In this document: positions 43,066 to 52,523 of the stretch, piece by piece
Numbering within the stretch: position 1 is the stretch's first letter
How the letters are laid out: every line of letters starts with the position of its first letter
NCBI RefSeq assembly: GCF_014199195.1
Contig: NZ_JACIJE010000009.1
Span: forward strand, 62,001 to 126,000
Source of the DNA: Neoroseomonas alkaliterrae
Lineage (GTDB): Bacteria > Pseudomonadota > Alphaproteobacteria > Acetobacterales > Acetobacteraceae
Direction of reading: 5' to 3'
Length of the DNA stretch: 64,000 nucleotides
Notes under the pieces: model-generated
The model's database searches: none
The model's input: only the letters and a program-made list of their open reading frames with translations
Told to the model about the DNA's origin: nothing
Made by a program: the position numbers and the translations under genes

Positions 43066-45006
43066 TCAGGCCCGCGCCGCCGCGCGGCGCCGCGCCCGCG
43101 CGATGCCGAGGCCGAGCGCGAACACCGTCAGCAGCAGCGGCACGGCGGCGATGTTGATCACCCGCAGCCAGGTCTCCAGTCCCTCGATGTCGCGCCGCAG
43201 CTCGAGCTGCACGGCGCGGAGCTGCTGGCGCGTCTGCAGGATCTGCGCGCGCGCGGCGTCGATCTCCGCGCGCTGCTCGGGCGTGATGACGGCGCTGCCC
43301 TGGCCGCGCTCCCCGCCCTGGCCCTGGCGCAGCTCGCGCAGGCGGCGCTCGGTCTGCTCGAGGGTCGCCTGCAGGTCGCGCTCGGTCTGGCGGAAGCGCG
43401 CATCGGCGTCGCGGCGGATGTCTTCGACGACGGTGAAGGGGCGCAGCGATTCGCCGCGCGAGCGCAGCGAGATCAGCGCATCGCCACCCGAGAAGGTGTC
43501 CACGAGGTTCGCCACCAGCGCGCCATTGTCGCTGACCGGCGTCATGACCTGCTGGCCGAAGAAGTCCTGCACGCGGACCCAGTAGCGGTCCTCGAGGATG
43601 TCGGCATCCGCGACGACGACGAAATTGGCCGGGCCCTCGCTGCGCGCGCGATGCGGCGGGAAATCGGCCGGGCGCTCCGCCCCCTCGGGCGGCGGCGGCG
43701 GGCCGTCGGGGAAGGCCGAGGCGAGTTCCCCGCGCACCCGCGCGGCGATGGTCCGGCGCAGGTTGTCCGGGCGGAACTCGGCGAGGATGCGCGCCGGGTT
43801 CGGATTGTCGCGCACATGCTCGACGCTCGCGGTCATGCTGCGTTCGCTCGAGCGCAGCAGCGGCACGAACTCGATGGTGGCGCCGTCCCGCGGCCGTACC
43901 CAGCCGGCGGAGGCGACCGTCACCTGGTTGAGCTGCGCGGTCGCGACCTCGGTCTGGCTGATGGAATCGCCCTGCAGGTTGAACCAGGCGACGTAGTCCA
44001 CCGCCTGCACGCGGTCGGTCGGGTTGGCGCGCACGCGCCAGGCGCCGCGCAGGTCGAGCACGACGCCGTTCTCGGGCACCTCGACGCCCCAGGCGTTGAG
44101 CAGGCGGTCGAGGTTCGAGGCGGTCTGCCGCGTGGGCTGCCCGCCGGGCCCGGGGCGCGACGCCTGGCCCTCGGAATGCGGGTCCACGAAGACGATCAGC
44201 TTGCCCCCGCGCATCACGAACTGGTCGATGGCGTAGAGCGTGGCGTCCGGCAGGTCCTGCGGATGGACCACCAGCAGCACCTGCACGTCATCCCCGATGC
44301 GCTGCGCATCCAGCGCCACGTCCTGGACGGTGAAGAACTGCCGCAGCGTCTGCATCACCGCATAGGGCTGGGCCATCGGGCTGCCGCGCATCATCATCAT
44401 CATGCGCGGGTCGCCGTTGACCGGCAGGGTGGACATCACGCCGACGACAGGCCGCCGCGGATTGGACAACTCATAGACCAGCCGCGTGAGATCGAACTCC
44501 AGGAAGCGCTCGCGCTCGGGCTGGAAGAAGGGGATGGTGCGCTCGTCGTCGAGCAGGTTCACGCCGGCGAGGCCGAAATAGATCTGCTCCCCCGACTGGT
44601 CCACCGGCACGCCCTGCAGGCCGAAGGCGAGGGCGCGGTCCTCGGTCTCGCTGAAGGGCTCGGGGTCGAAGACCTCGAGGCGCACCTTCCCACCCGAGAC
44701 GGCGACATATTCCTCGAGCATGGCGCGCACGCGCTCGGCATAGGCGCCGTAGGCAGGCACCGCGGCGCCCAGGCGGCGCGAATAGAACAGCCGCAGCGTC
44801 ACCGGATCCTGCAGGTTCTGCAGGACCGAGCGGGTGCCCTCGGAGAGCGTGTAGAGGCGCTGCTCGGTCAGGTCCATCCGCGCGCGCGGCGCGAGGCGGT
44901 CCACCAGCATGTTGACGCCGACCGCCAGCACGGCGGCCGCGACAAGGCCGAGCGCGGAGGACCAGATCCGCCGCGTGCCGGGGCGGGGGGAGGGGGTGCC
45001 GCTCAT
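43066..45006 (-). CDS. GldG-like ABC exporter auxiliary membrane protein
   Basis: A 646-residue protein of the GldG/ABC-2 auxiliary family, with membrane helices at about residues 15-37 and 614-638 and a large periplasmic part. Visible motifs include MDLTEQRLYTLSEGT, LRLFYSRRLG, VFDPEPFSETEDRAL, FVMRGGKLIVFVDPHSE. A coiled-coil region with many Gln and Arg (RFRQTERDLQATLEQTERR) precedes the last helix. A run of five Met codons (CAT x5 on the plus strand, 44389-44403) is unusual. It lies 3 bases after the permease gene. Confidence 0.88.
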   Translation of the reverse strand: MSGTPSPRPGTRRIWSSALGLVAAAVLAVGVNMLVDRLAPRARMDLTEQRLYTLSEGTRSVLQNLQDPVTLRLFYSRRLGAAVPAYGAYAERVRAMLEEYVAVSGGKVRLEVFDPEPFSETEDRALAFGLQGVPVDQSGEQIYFGLAGVNLLDDERTIPFFQPERERFLEFDLTRLVYELSNPRRPVVGVMSTLPVNGDPRMMMMMRGSPMAQPYAVMQTLRQFFTVQDVALDAQRIGDDVQVLLVVHPQDLPDATLYAIDQFVMRGGKLIVFVDPHSEGQASRPGPGGQPTRQTASNLDRLLNAWGVEVPENGVVLDLRGAWRVRANPTDRVQAVDYVAWFNLQGDSISQTEVATAQLNQVTVASAGWVRPRDGATIEFVPLLRSSERSMTASVEHVRDNPNPARILAEFRPDNLRRTIAARVRGELASAFPDGPPPPPEGAERPADFPPHRARSEGPANFVVVADADILEDRYWVRVQDFFGQQVMTPVSDNGALVANLVDTFSGGDALISLRSRGESLRPFTVVEDIRRDADARFRQTERDLQATLEQTERRLRELRQGQGGERGQGSAVITPEQRAEIDAARAQILQTRQQLRAVQLELRRDIEGLETWLRVINIAAVPLLLTVFALGLGIARARRRAAARA

Positions 45007-45009
45007 CGC

Positions 45010-45741
45010 TCAGTCCGCCTTCCGGTGGTCGATCACTACCGCATTCGCGAAGAGGAAGAAGCCCATGAAGGAGGCGAAGAACACCACGTCCCGAAGCGCG
45101 ATCACCCCGCGGGTGAAGTTGTTGAAGCGCTCGGTGACGGACAGCCCGCGCGCGACCTCGGCCAGCATCGGGATGCGCTTCGAGAGGAACTCGGTCACCA
45201 CCGGCGAGCCGGCGGCGGCGAAGACGAAGCACACCGCGACCGCGAGGACGAAGGCGATGACCTGGTTCTTGGTCATGGCCGACATCGCGGCACCCACCGA
45301 GAGATAGGCGCCCGCGACCAGCAGGCAGCCGGCATAGCCCGCGAGGATCACGCCATTGTCCGGCTTGCCGAGGAAGTTCACCGTCAGCACCAGCGGGAAA
45401 GTGAGCGCCAGCGCGATGGCGCAGAAGGCCCAGGCGGCGAGGAACTTGCCCACCACCGCCTGCCACTGCGGCAGCGGCAGCGTCAGCAGCAGCTCGATCG
45501 TGCCGAGCCGGCGCTCCTCGGCCCAGAGCCGCATCGTCAGCGCCGGCACCAGGAACAGGAACAGCCAGGGCACGAAGGTGAAGAACGGCCCGAGATCGGC
45601 CTGCCCGCGCTGGAAGAAGCCGCCGATGGTGAAGGTGAGCGCGCCGGCCATCATCAGGAAGATGACGATGAACACATAGGCGACGGGGGTGGCGAAATAG
45701 CCCGCGAGTTCGCGGCGGGCGACGGTCAGCGCGGCCATCAC
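45010..45741 (-). CDS. ABC-2 type transporter permease (GldF-like)
   Basis: A 243-residue integral membrane protein with six hydrophobic helices, starting ALTVARRELAGYFATPVAYVFIVIFL, and the ABC-2 motif LTMRLWAEERRLGTIELLLTLPL. It is the membrane channel of the exporter whose ATPase is the preceding gene, and its ATG overlaps the ATPase stop (ATGA). Related GldF proteins support gliding in Bacteroidetes; in alphaproteobacteria the role is unknown. Confidence 0.9.
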   Translation of the reverse strand: MMAALTVARRELAGYFATPVAYVFIVIFLMMAGALTFTIGGFFQRGQADLGPFFTFVPWLFLFLVPALTMRLWAEERRLGTIELLLTLPLPQWQAVVGKFLAAWAFCAIALALTFPLVLTVNFLGKPDNGVILAGYAGCLLVAGAYLSVGAAMSAMTKNQVIAFVLAVAVCFVFAAAGSPVVTEFLSKRIPMLAEVARGLSVTERFNNFTRGVIALRDVVFFASFMGFFLFANAVVIDHRKAD

Positions 45742-46466
45742 GCGGCCTCCCGCGCCATGGTCAGGTCCCGGAAGACCTGCTCGAGCGTCCTGCCCGGCGC
45801 CTCGAGTGCGGCCGGCGTGGAATCCGCCAGCACCCTGCCGCGCGCGATGATGATCGCCCGCGTGCAGACCGCGCCCACCTCCTCGAGGATGTGGGTCGAG
45901 ATCACGATGGCCTTCTCCGGCGCCATGCGGCGGATCAGCTCGCGCACCTCGTGCTTCTGGTTGGGATCGAGGCCGTCCGTCGGCTCATCCAGCACCAGCA
46001 CCGGCGGGTCGTGCAGCAGCGCCTGGGCGAGGCCGACACGGCGCTTGAAGCCCTTGGACAGCGTCTCGATCGGCTGCAGGCGCACGCCTTCGAGCTGCGT
46101 CAGCCCCATCGCATGCGCCACGCGGTCGGCGGCCTCCGCGCCGCGATAGCCGCGGATGCGCGCGACGAAGCCGAGGAAGGCGGTGACCGTCATCTCCGGG
46201 TAGGTCGGCGCGCCTTCGGGCAGGTAGCCGAGGCTGCGCTTGGCCGCCACCGGATCTTCCACCACGTCCTTGCCGCAGATGCGGGCCGTGCCGGCGGAAG
46301 GCGTGACGAATCCCGCGAGCATCTTCATGGTGGTGGACTTGCCGGCGCCATTGGGGCCGAGGAAGCCGACGACCTCCCCGCGATCCACCGTGAAGGACAC
46401 GTCGTCCACGGCGGTGAAGGCGCCGAAGCGCTTGCTCAGGCGCTCGATCTCGATCAACGCGGCCAA
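45738..46466 (-). CDS. ABC transporter ATP-binding protein (GldA-like)
   Basis: A 242-residue ATPase with Walker A GPNGAGKST, Q-like loop YLPEGAP, signature LSKGFKRRVGLAQALL (a variant of LSGGQ), Walker B VLVLDEP and the H-loop STHILEEV. It powers the exporter with the GldF-like and GldG-like genes. The start is TTG 46466, chosen because AGGGGAG sits 7 nt upstream and no ATG/GTG exists close by; the frame stays open far upstream as a shadow of recG. It is the first gene of the operon. Confidence 0.88.
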   Translation of the reverse strand: MAALIEIERLSKRFGAFTAVDDVSFTVDRGEVVGFLGPNGAGKSTTMKMLAGFVTPSAGTARICGKDVVEDPVAAKRSLGYLPEGAPTYPEMTVTAFLGFVARIRGYRGAEAADRVAHAMGLTQLEGVRLQPIETLSKGFKRRVGLAQALLHDPPVLVLDEPTDGLDPNQKHEVRELIRRMAPEKAIVISTHILEEVGAVCTRAIIIARGRVLADSTPAALEAPGRTLEQVFRDLTMAREAA

Positions 46467-46511
46467 GGCCGGTCTCCCCTGTGGTTCACCGTTCCGGACA
46501 GAAGCCTCGTC

Positions 46512-46562
46512 GGGCGGGGGGCGATTTGACCCGCCCCGGCCCCGGATGCAACCCCCCGGGGC
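46512..46562 (-). terminator. Tandem hairpins after recG
   Basis: Two GC-rich inverted repeats follow the recG stop in its direction of transcription: 46512-46536 (7-bp stem GGGCGGG/CCCGCCC, 11-base loop) and 46539-46562 (7-bp stem, 10-base loop). They lie in the 101-base gap before the exporter operon, so they may terminate recG or protect the transcript end. No T-run follows. Confidence 0.35.
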
Positions 46563-46567
46563 TCCTG

Positions 46568-48688
46568 CTAGCCCGCGTCGAGCGGCGCCATGCTGATGTC
46601 GTGGCCGAACAGCGCGAGCAGCAGCCGCGCCGCCCGCCCGCGCGGGCCGGACAGGCCGGGATCCTTTCCCAGCAGCAGTTCCGCGTCGCGATGCGCGATG
46701 TCCACGAGGCGCGCATACTCCTCCGGGTCCTCGCGCGGGTCGAGCAGGCGCGCCCCGGGCAGCCCGGCCTGGCGGGCGCCGAGCGCATCGCCGCCGCCGC
46801 GGGCGCGCAGATCCTCCTCGGCGATCACGAAGCCGTCCTCGGAATCGCGCAGGACCATGAGGCGGCGCTTCTCGCCCTCGGTCAGGCCCGGGGAGTGGAC
46901 CAGCAGGCAGGAGGAGGGCCGCGAGCCGCGCCCGACGCGCCCGCGCAACTGGTGCAGCGCCGCGAGGCCGAAGCGCTCGGCCTGCTCGATCAGCATGATG
47001 GTGGCCTCGGGCACGTCCACGCCCACCTCGATCACCGTGGTCGCGACCAGGATGCGCGTGCGCCCGGCGGCGAAATCGGCCAGCGCCGCCTCGCGCACCG
47101 CGATGTCCTGCAGCCCGTGGGCGAGTCCCACCTGGCCGGGAAAGCGCGCCGCCAGCTCGGCGAAGCGGTCCTCCGCGGCCACCGAATCGTCGCGCTCGGA
47201 GCCCGAGATGGCGCGCACCACCCAATAGGCACGCTCGTCCCGCCCGATCGCCTCGCCGAGCCGGGCCACGATCTCGGGCAGCCGGTCCTGGCTGACGACG
47301 CGCGTGGTGATGGGCTGCCGCCCGGGCGGCTTCCCGGCGAGGCGGCTGACCGCCATCTCCCCCCATTGCGTCAGCAGCAGGGTGCGCGGGATGGGTGTCG
47401 CGGTCATCACCAGCATGTCCACCGCCTCGCCCTTCTCGGCCAGCATCAGCCGCTGCGCCACGCCGAAGCGATGCTGCTCGTCCACCACGGCGAGCGCGAG
47501 GTCGCGGAAGGCCACACCCTCCTGGAACAGCGCATGGGTGCCGACGACCAGCGGAATGGAGCCGTCCGCGAGGCCCTCCAGCACGCGCCGGCGCGCCTTG
47601 CCCTTCACGCTGCCCGTCAGCAGCGCCACCGGAACGCCCGCCGCGCCGCAGAGACGCTCGAAACCGCGCAGATGCTGACGCGCGAGCAGTTCCGTCGGCG
47701 CCATCAGCGCCGCCTGGGCGCCGGCCTCGGCGACGCGGAGCATCGCCATCAGCGCCACCAGCGTCTTGCCCGAGCCGACATCGCCCTGCAGCAGCCGCAG
47801 CATCCGACGCGGCGCCGCGAGGTCGGCGTCTATCTCGGCGATCGCGAGGCGCTGCGCCTCGGTCGGCGGGAAGCCGAAAGCGTCAAGGGCGCGCGCGCGC
47901 AGCGCGCCGTGGCCGACAAGCGCGCGCCCGGGCCTTTCACGCGAGCGCCGCCGCACCAGGCCGAGCGCCACCTGCCCCGAGAGCAGCTCGTCATAGGCGA
48001 GCCGCCGCCGCGGCGCCTCGCCGGGCTCCGCCTCCGGGGCCTGGATGGCGCGGATGGCGGCAGCGAAGCCGGGCCATCCCTCCCGCCGCAGCAGCGGGGC
48101 GTCGTTCCATTCCGGCAGCTCGGGCAGCAGCGCCAGGGCCGCGGCCATGGCGCGCGTGACCTGCGGCAGGGTGAGCGCCCCGCTCAGCGGCCAGACCGGC
48201 TGGATCGCGGGAATGCCGTCCGGCCGCACGGAGACCTGCGGGTTCACGATCACCCACTCGTCCTGCTCGGCCTTCAGCGTGCCGGCGAACCAGCGCGTCG
48301 CGCCGGCGGGCAGGGCCTTCTCCGCCCAGGCCTTCTGCCAGTTCATCATGTAGGCGGTGAGCGGCTCGCCCCCCGCCTCGCAGCGCACGCGCACATAGGG
48401 GCGGCCCTGCGCCGAGCGCCCGGCCTTGTGCGTGCCGATGGTGACCGCGATCAGCACCTCGGCCTCCGGCGGCGCCTCGGAGGGGCGGGTGACGCGGCGG
48501 CGGACCATGTAGCGCTCAGGCAGGTGCAGCAGCAGGTCGAGCACCCGCGGCCCGCCCGCGGCCCGGGCGATCAGCTGCGCCTCGTTCTCCCGCACGCCCT
48601 TGAGCCCGGCGAGCGGGCCCATCAGCGGCGCCAGCGCATCGGCACCCTGCGTCTGGCGCGTATCCGGCCGGGCTGACACGATTCCCAT
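46568..48688 (-). CDS. recG: ATP-dependent DNA helicase RecG
   Basis: A 706-residue helicase that remodels stalled forks and recombination intermediates. The N-terminal wedge (about residues 1-160) is followed by the helicase core with Walker A GDVGSGKTLVAL, the DExH box DEQHRFGV, motif III TATPIPRT, and motifs V and VI (QLRGRVGRGSRPS). The C-terminal end ALFGHDISMAPLDAG lies 101 nt before the exporter operon. Length and layout are normal. It is divergent from sdhE, with very little space between the start codons. Confidence 0.95.
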   Translation of the reverse strand: MGIVSARPDTRQTQGADALAPLMGPLAGLKGVRENEAQLIARAAGGPRVLDLLLHLPERYMVRRRVTRPSEAPPEAEVLIAVTIGTHKAGRSAQGRPYVRVRCEAGGEPLTAYMMNWQKAWAEKALPAGATRWFAGTLKAEQDEWVIVNPQVSVRPDGIPAIQPVWPLSGALTLPQVTRAMAAALALLPELPEWNDAPLLRREGWPGFAAAIRAIQAPEAEPGEAPRRRLAYDELLSGQVALGLVRRRSRERPGRALVGHGALRARALDAFGFPPTEAQRLAIAEIDADLAAPRRMLRLLQGDVGSGKTLVALMAMLRVAEAGAQAALMAPTELLARQHLRGFERLCGAAGVPVALLTGSVKGKARRRVLEGLADGSIPLVVGTHALFQEGVAFRDLALAVVDEQHRFGVAQRLMLAEKGEAVDMLVMTATPIPRTLLLTQWGEMAVSRLAGKPPGRQPITTRVVSQDRLPEIVARLGEAIGRDERAYWVVRAISGSERDDSVAAEDRFAELAARFPGQVGLAHGLQDIAVREAALADFAAGRTRILVATTVIEVGVDVPEATIMLIEQAERFGLAALHQLRGRVGRGSRPSSCLLVHSPGLTEGEKRRLMVLRDSEDGFVIAEEDLRARGGGDALGARQAGLPGARLLDPREDPEEYARLVDIAHRDAELLLGKDPGLSGPRGRAARLLLALFGHDISMAPLDAG

Positions 48689-48716
48689 CGGCCTCTATAT
48701 GCCAGCCGCAGCCGAC

Positions 48717-49016
48717 ATGTCAGACACCCCCGACCTCGATCCGCGCCGCCGTCGCCTCGTCTTCCGGGCGCTGCACCGCGGCACCAAGGAAGCCGACCTG
48801 ATGATCGGCGGCTTCGTCTCCCGCCACATCGCCACCTTCTCCGATGCCGACCTCGAGGCCATCGAGGCCATCCTCGAACACTGGGACGTGGACCTCGCCG
48901 ACTGGCTTTCCGGCCGCCGTCCCATCCCGCCCGAGGCCGACAGCCCGATGCTGCGCCGCATGGCCGCCGAATGCGGCCGGATGGGCGCGGGTGTGCCGCC
49001 GGGGGCGGAGCGGTGA
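48717..49016 (+). CDS. sdhE: Succinate dehydrogenase assembly factor SdhE
   Basis: A 99-residue protein of the SdhE (Sdh5/CptB) family, which inserts FAD into succinate dehydrogenase flavoprotein. The RGTKEADLM motif (RGxxE-type) near residues 22-30, the WDVDLADWLSG end and the predominance of helices are typical. ATG 48717 is chosen; ATG 48699 is possible and would bring the start close to the recG start. It overlaps mfd with GTGA. Confidence 0.88.
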   Translation: MSDTPDLDPRRRRLVFRALHRGTKEADLMIGGFVSRHIATFSDADLEAIEAILEHWDVDLADWLSGRRPIPPEADSPMLRRMAAECGRMGAGVPPGAER

Positions 49017-52000
49017 GGGCCGTCCAGGTCCACGGCGCCCCCGAAGGCTTCGACGCCCTCCTCCTGTGCCGCCGCCGGGCGGAGACCGATGCGCCGGTCG
49101 TTCATGTCTGCCGCGACGACGCGCGCATGGCCCGCATGGCCGAGGCGATCGGCTTCTTCGCCCCCGAGGTCGAGGTGCTGCGCTTCCCGGCCTGGGACTG
49201 CCTGCCCTATGACCGCGTCTCCCCCAACCCGGAGATCGTCGCCGAGCGCGTCGCGACGCTCACGCGGCTGCTGGAGAAGCCCACCCGCCCGCGCATCCTG
49301 CTGACGACGGTCAACGCCCTGGCGCAGAAGGTGCCGCCGCCCGCGACCTTCGAGGGCGCCACCATGGCGTTGCGGAAGGGCGGCCGGGTGCGGCCCGAGG
49401 CCCTGACCGCCTTCCTGGAAGCCAATGGCTACCACCGCACGGGCACGGTGATGGAACACGGCGAATACGCCGTGCGCGGCGGCATCATCGACCTCTACCC
49501 GGCGGGCGAGCCCGATCCGGTGCGCCTCGACCTCTTCGGCGACGAGATCGAGGACATGCGCCGCTTCGACACCGCGACACAGCGCAGCGGCAAGATCGTG
49601 CCCGAGTTGCGCCTGCGCCCGGTCGGCGAGGTCTTCCTCGACGAGGAGTCGCGCGCGCGCTTCCGCACCGCCTATCGCGACCTGTTCGGCGCGGCGGCGG
49701 CGGAGGACCCGCTCTATGTCTCGATCAGCGCCGGGCGGAAGCACCCGGGCATGGAGCACTGGGCCGGGCTGTTCCACGAAAGCATGGCGACATTGCTCGA
49801 CTATGCGCCGGGCGCCTCGGTCAGCCTCGACCACCAGGCGGATGATGTCGCCACCGCGCGCTTCGAGATGGTGGCCGACCACTACCAGGCCCGCCGCGTG
49901 CCGGTGCGCGTGAACGAGGGCGAGGTGCCCTACCGCCCGGCGCCGCCCGCGACGCTGCACCTAGACCGCCGGGCCTGGGACGAGATGCTTTCCGCCGGCC
50001 CGGTGCTGCAGTTCAACCCCTTCGCGAAGCCCGAGGGGACGGAGGGCATCGAGGCCGGCGGCCGCCCCGGCCCGCTGCTGACGGAAGCCCGAACGGCGGG
50101 GGAGAACGTCTTCGCCGCCTATGCCGGCCTCGCCGCCGCGCAGGTGAAGGCCGGGCGACGGCCGCTGCTCGCGGCCTGGACCAAGGGCTCGCGCGAGCGG
50201 CTGGCGAACCTGCTGCGCGAGAACGGCGTCGCCGCCGCCCCCGCCGAGGACTGGAGGGCCGCGCGGGCGCTGCCCGAGGGCGTCGTCGCCCTGGTGGTGA
50301 TGGGCCTCGAACGCGGCTTCGTGGCCGAGGGCATCTGCGTCACGGCCGAGCAGGACATCCTCGGCGAGCGCATCGCCCGCCCGCCGCGGCGTCGCCGGCG
50401 CGCCGACCAGTTCATCGCGGATGCCACCGAGATCGCGGAGGGCGATCTGGTCGTCCACCAGGACCACGGCATCGGGCGCTACGAGGGCCTGGTCACCATC
50501 GAGGTGAACGGCGCCCCCCATGACTGCCTGAAACTGACCTATGACGGCGGCGACCGGCTCTTCGTGCCGGTCGAGAACATCGAGATCCTCTCGCGCTTCG
50601 GCACCGAGACGGCGGGCGTCGCGCTCGACAAGCTCGGCGGCGTCTCCTGGCAGAACCGCAAGGCCCGGGCGAAGTCGCGCATCCGCGACATGGCGGGGGA
50701 ACTGATCCGCACCGCGGCGCTGCGCCGGATGAAGGAAGGCGTGCTCGCCACCCCGCCCGAGGGGCTCTGGGACGAGTTCTGCGCCCGCTTCCCCTTCGCC
50801 GAGACCGAGGACCAGCATCGTGCCATCGCCGACGTGCTGGAGGATCTCTCGGCCGGCCGGCCGATGGATCGCCTCGTCTGCGGCGATGTCGGCTTCGGCA
50901 AGACCGAGGTGGCGCTGCGCGCGGCCTTCGTGGTGGCGATGTCGGGCGCGCAGGTGGCGGTGGTGGTGCCGACCACGCTGCTCGCCCGCCAGCACAGCCG
51001 GATCTTCGCCGCGCGCTTCCAGGGCTTCCCCGTGAAGGTGGCGCAACTGTCCCGCATGGTGACGGCCAAGGAAGCCGCGCAGGTGCGCGAGGGGCTGAAG
51101 TCCGGCGCGATCAACATCGTCATCGGCACCCATGCCCTGCTGGCCAAGGGCGTGGAGTTCGACAACCTCGGCCTCGTGATCGTGGACGAGGAGCAGCATT
51201 TCGGCGTCAAGCACAAGGAGGCGCTGAAGGCGCTCAAGGCCGACGTGCATGTGCTGACCCTGACGGCCACGCCGATCCCGCGCACGCTGCAACTGGCGCT
51301 GACCGGCGTGCGGGAGATGAGCGTCATCGCGACCCCGCCGGTCGATCGCCTCGCGGTGCGGACCTTCATCATGCCCTGGGACCCTGTGGTGCTGCGCGAG
51401 GCGATCCAGCGCGAGCGCTTCCGCGGCGGGCAGGTCTTCTGCGTGGTGCCGCGCATCGAGGACATGGCGAAGGTCGCCGAGCGGCTGGCCGAGATCGTGC
51501 CCGAGGCGCGCGTGGTGCAGGCCCATGGCCGCATGAGCCCGACCGAACTCGAGCGGGTGATGACCGAGTTCGGCGACGGCAAGCACGACGTGCTGCTGTC
51601 CACGAACATCGTCGAATCCGGCCTCGACATGCCGGCGGTGAACACGTTGATCATCCACCGCGCGGACATGTTCGGCCTCGCGCAGCTCTACCAGCTCCGC
51701 GGCCGCGTGGGCCGCGGCAAGCTGCGCGGCTATGCCTACCTGACCTGGCCGCAATCGCACCGTCTTTCCGCCGCGGCGGAGAAGCGGCTGGAGGTGATGC
51801 AGACGCTCGACAACCTCGGCGCCGGCTTCACGCTCGCGAGCCACGACCTCGACATCCGCGGCGCGGGCAACCTGCTGGGCGAGGAGCAGTCGGGCCAGAT
51901 CCGCGAGGTCGGCATCGAACTCTACCAGCAGATGCTCGAGGAGGCAGTGGCCGACATCAGGGCGGGGCAGGGCAAGGGCGAGGCGGAATCCGAGCGCGAC

Positions 52001-52459
52001 TGGACGCCGCAGATCAATCTCGGCCTGCCGGTGCTGATCCCGGAGGACTACGTCGCGGACCTGCCGGTGCGCCTCGGCCTCTATCGCCGCATCGGCGCGC
52101 TGGCGACGGATGGCGAGAACGACTCCATGGCCGCCGAGCTCGTGGACCGCTTCGGCCCGCTGCCGCCCGAGGTCGAGAACCTGCTCGCCGTCGTCGCGGT
52201 CAAGCGCCTCTGCCGGGAGGCGGGTGTGGAGAAGCTCGACGCCGGGCCCAAGGGCATCGTGCTCTCCTTCCGCGGCAACCGCTTCGCCAATCCCGCCGGG
52301 CTCGTGGCCTGGGTCCAGGCGCGCAAGGACCAGGTGAAGCTGCGGCCCGACCACAAGCTCGCCCTGCTGCGGGAGATGGACCTCATGCAGCGTGTCAAGG
52401 CGGCGCGGGACCTGCTCGCCTCGCTCGCCAAGGTGGCGCGCCAGGCCCGGGCCGCCTGA
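49013..52459 (+). CDS. mfd: Transcription-repair coupling factor Mfd
   Basis: A 1148-residue Mfd that removes stalled RNA polymerase and recruits UvrA. It has a UvrB-like N-terminal region (CLPYDRVSPNPEIVAERVATL), the RNAP-interacting domain (LVVHQDHGIGRYEGL), the translocase core with GDVGFGKTEVAL, DEEQHFGV, TATPIPRTLQ, QLRGRVGRGK, and the TRCF C-terminal domain. GTG 49013 overlaps the sdhE stop (GTGA); the ATG at 48971 would overlap more and add extra residues. Length is normal. Confidence 0.96.
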   Translation: MRAVQVHGAPEGFDALLLCRRRAETDAPVVHVCRDDARMARMAEAIGFFAPEVEVLRFPAWDCLPYDRVSPNPEIVAERVATLTRLLEKPTRPRILLTTVNALAQKVPPPATFEGATMALRKGGRVRPEALTAFLEANGYHRTGTVMEHGEYAVRGGIIDLYPAGEPDPVRLDLFGDEIEDMRRFDTATQRSGKIVPELRLRPVGEVFLDEESRARFRTAYRDLFGAAAAEDPLYVSISAGRKHPGMEHWAGLFHESMATLLDYAPGASVSLDHQADDVATARFEMVADHYQARRVPVRVNEGEVPYRPAPPATLHLDRRAWDEMLSAGPVLQFNPFAKPEGTEGIEAGGRPGPLLTEARTAGENVFAAYAGLAAAQVKAGRRPLLAAWTKGSRERLANLLRENGVAAAPAEDWRAARALPEGVVALVVMGLERGFVAEGICVTAEQDILGERIARPPRRRRRADQFIADATEIAEGDLVVHQDHGIGRYEGLVTIEVNGAPHDCLKLTYDGGDRLFVPVENIEILSRFGTETAGVALDKLGGVSWQNRKARAKSRIRDMAGELIRTAALRRMKEGVLATPPEGLWDEFCARFPFAETEDQHRAIADVLEDLSAGRPMDRLVCGDVGFGKTEVALRAAFVVAMSGAQVAVVVPTTLLARQHSRIFAARFQGFPVKVAQLSRMVTAKEAAQVREGLKSGAINIVIGTHALLAKGVEFDNLGLVIVDEEQHFGVKHKEALKALKADVHVLTLTATPIPRTLQLALTGVREMSVIATPPVDRLAVRTFIMPWDPVVLREAIQRERFRGGQVFCVVPRIEDMAKVAERLAEIVPEARVVQAHGRMSPTELERVMTEFGDGKHDVLLSTNIVESGLDMPAVNTLIIHRADMFGLAQLYQLRGRVGRGKLRGYAYLTWPQSHRLSAAAEKRLEVMQTLDNLGAGFTLASHDLDIRGAGNLLGEEQSGQIREVGIELYQQMLEEAVADIRAGQGKGEAESERDWTPQINLGLPVLIPEDYVADLPVRLGLYRRIGALATDGENDSMAAELVDRFGPLPPEVENLLAVVAVKRLCREAGVEKLDAGPKGIVLSFRGNRFANPAGLVAWVQARKDQVKLRPDHKLALLREMDLMQRVKAARDLLASLAKVARQARAA

Positions 52460-52523
52460 ACCCGGTTGCCAGCCGGGGCGGCGCGCCCTAAGCGGAACGG
52501 AATTCGTCCGAGGTGCCCGGCGC

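Noticed and set aside
42889-46149. Rightward open frame of 1086 codons opposite the exporter operon
   Set aside because: It is antisense to the Gld-type exporter and DUF4340 genes and has no recognisable domain; a GC-bias shadow.
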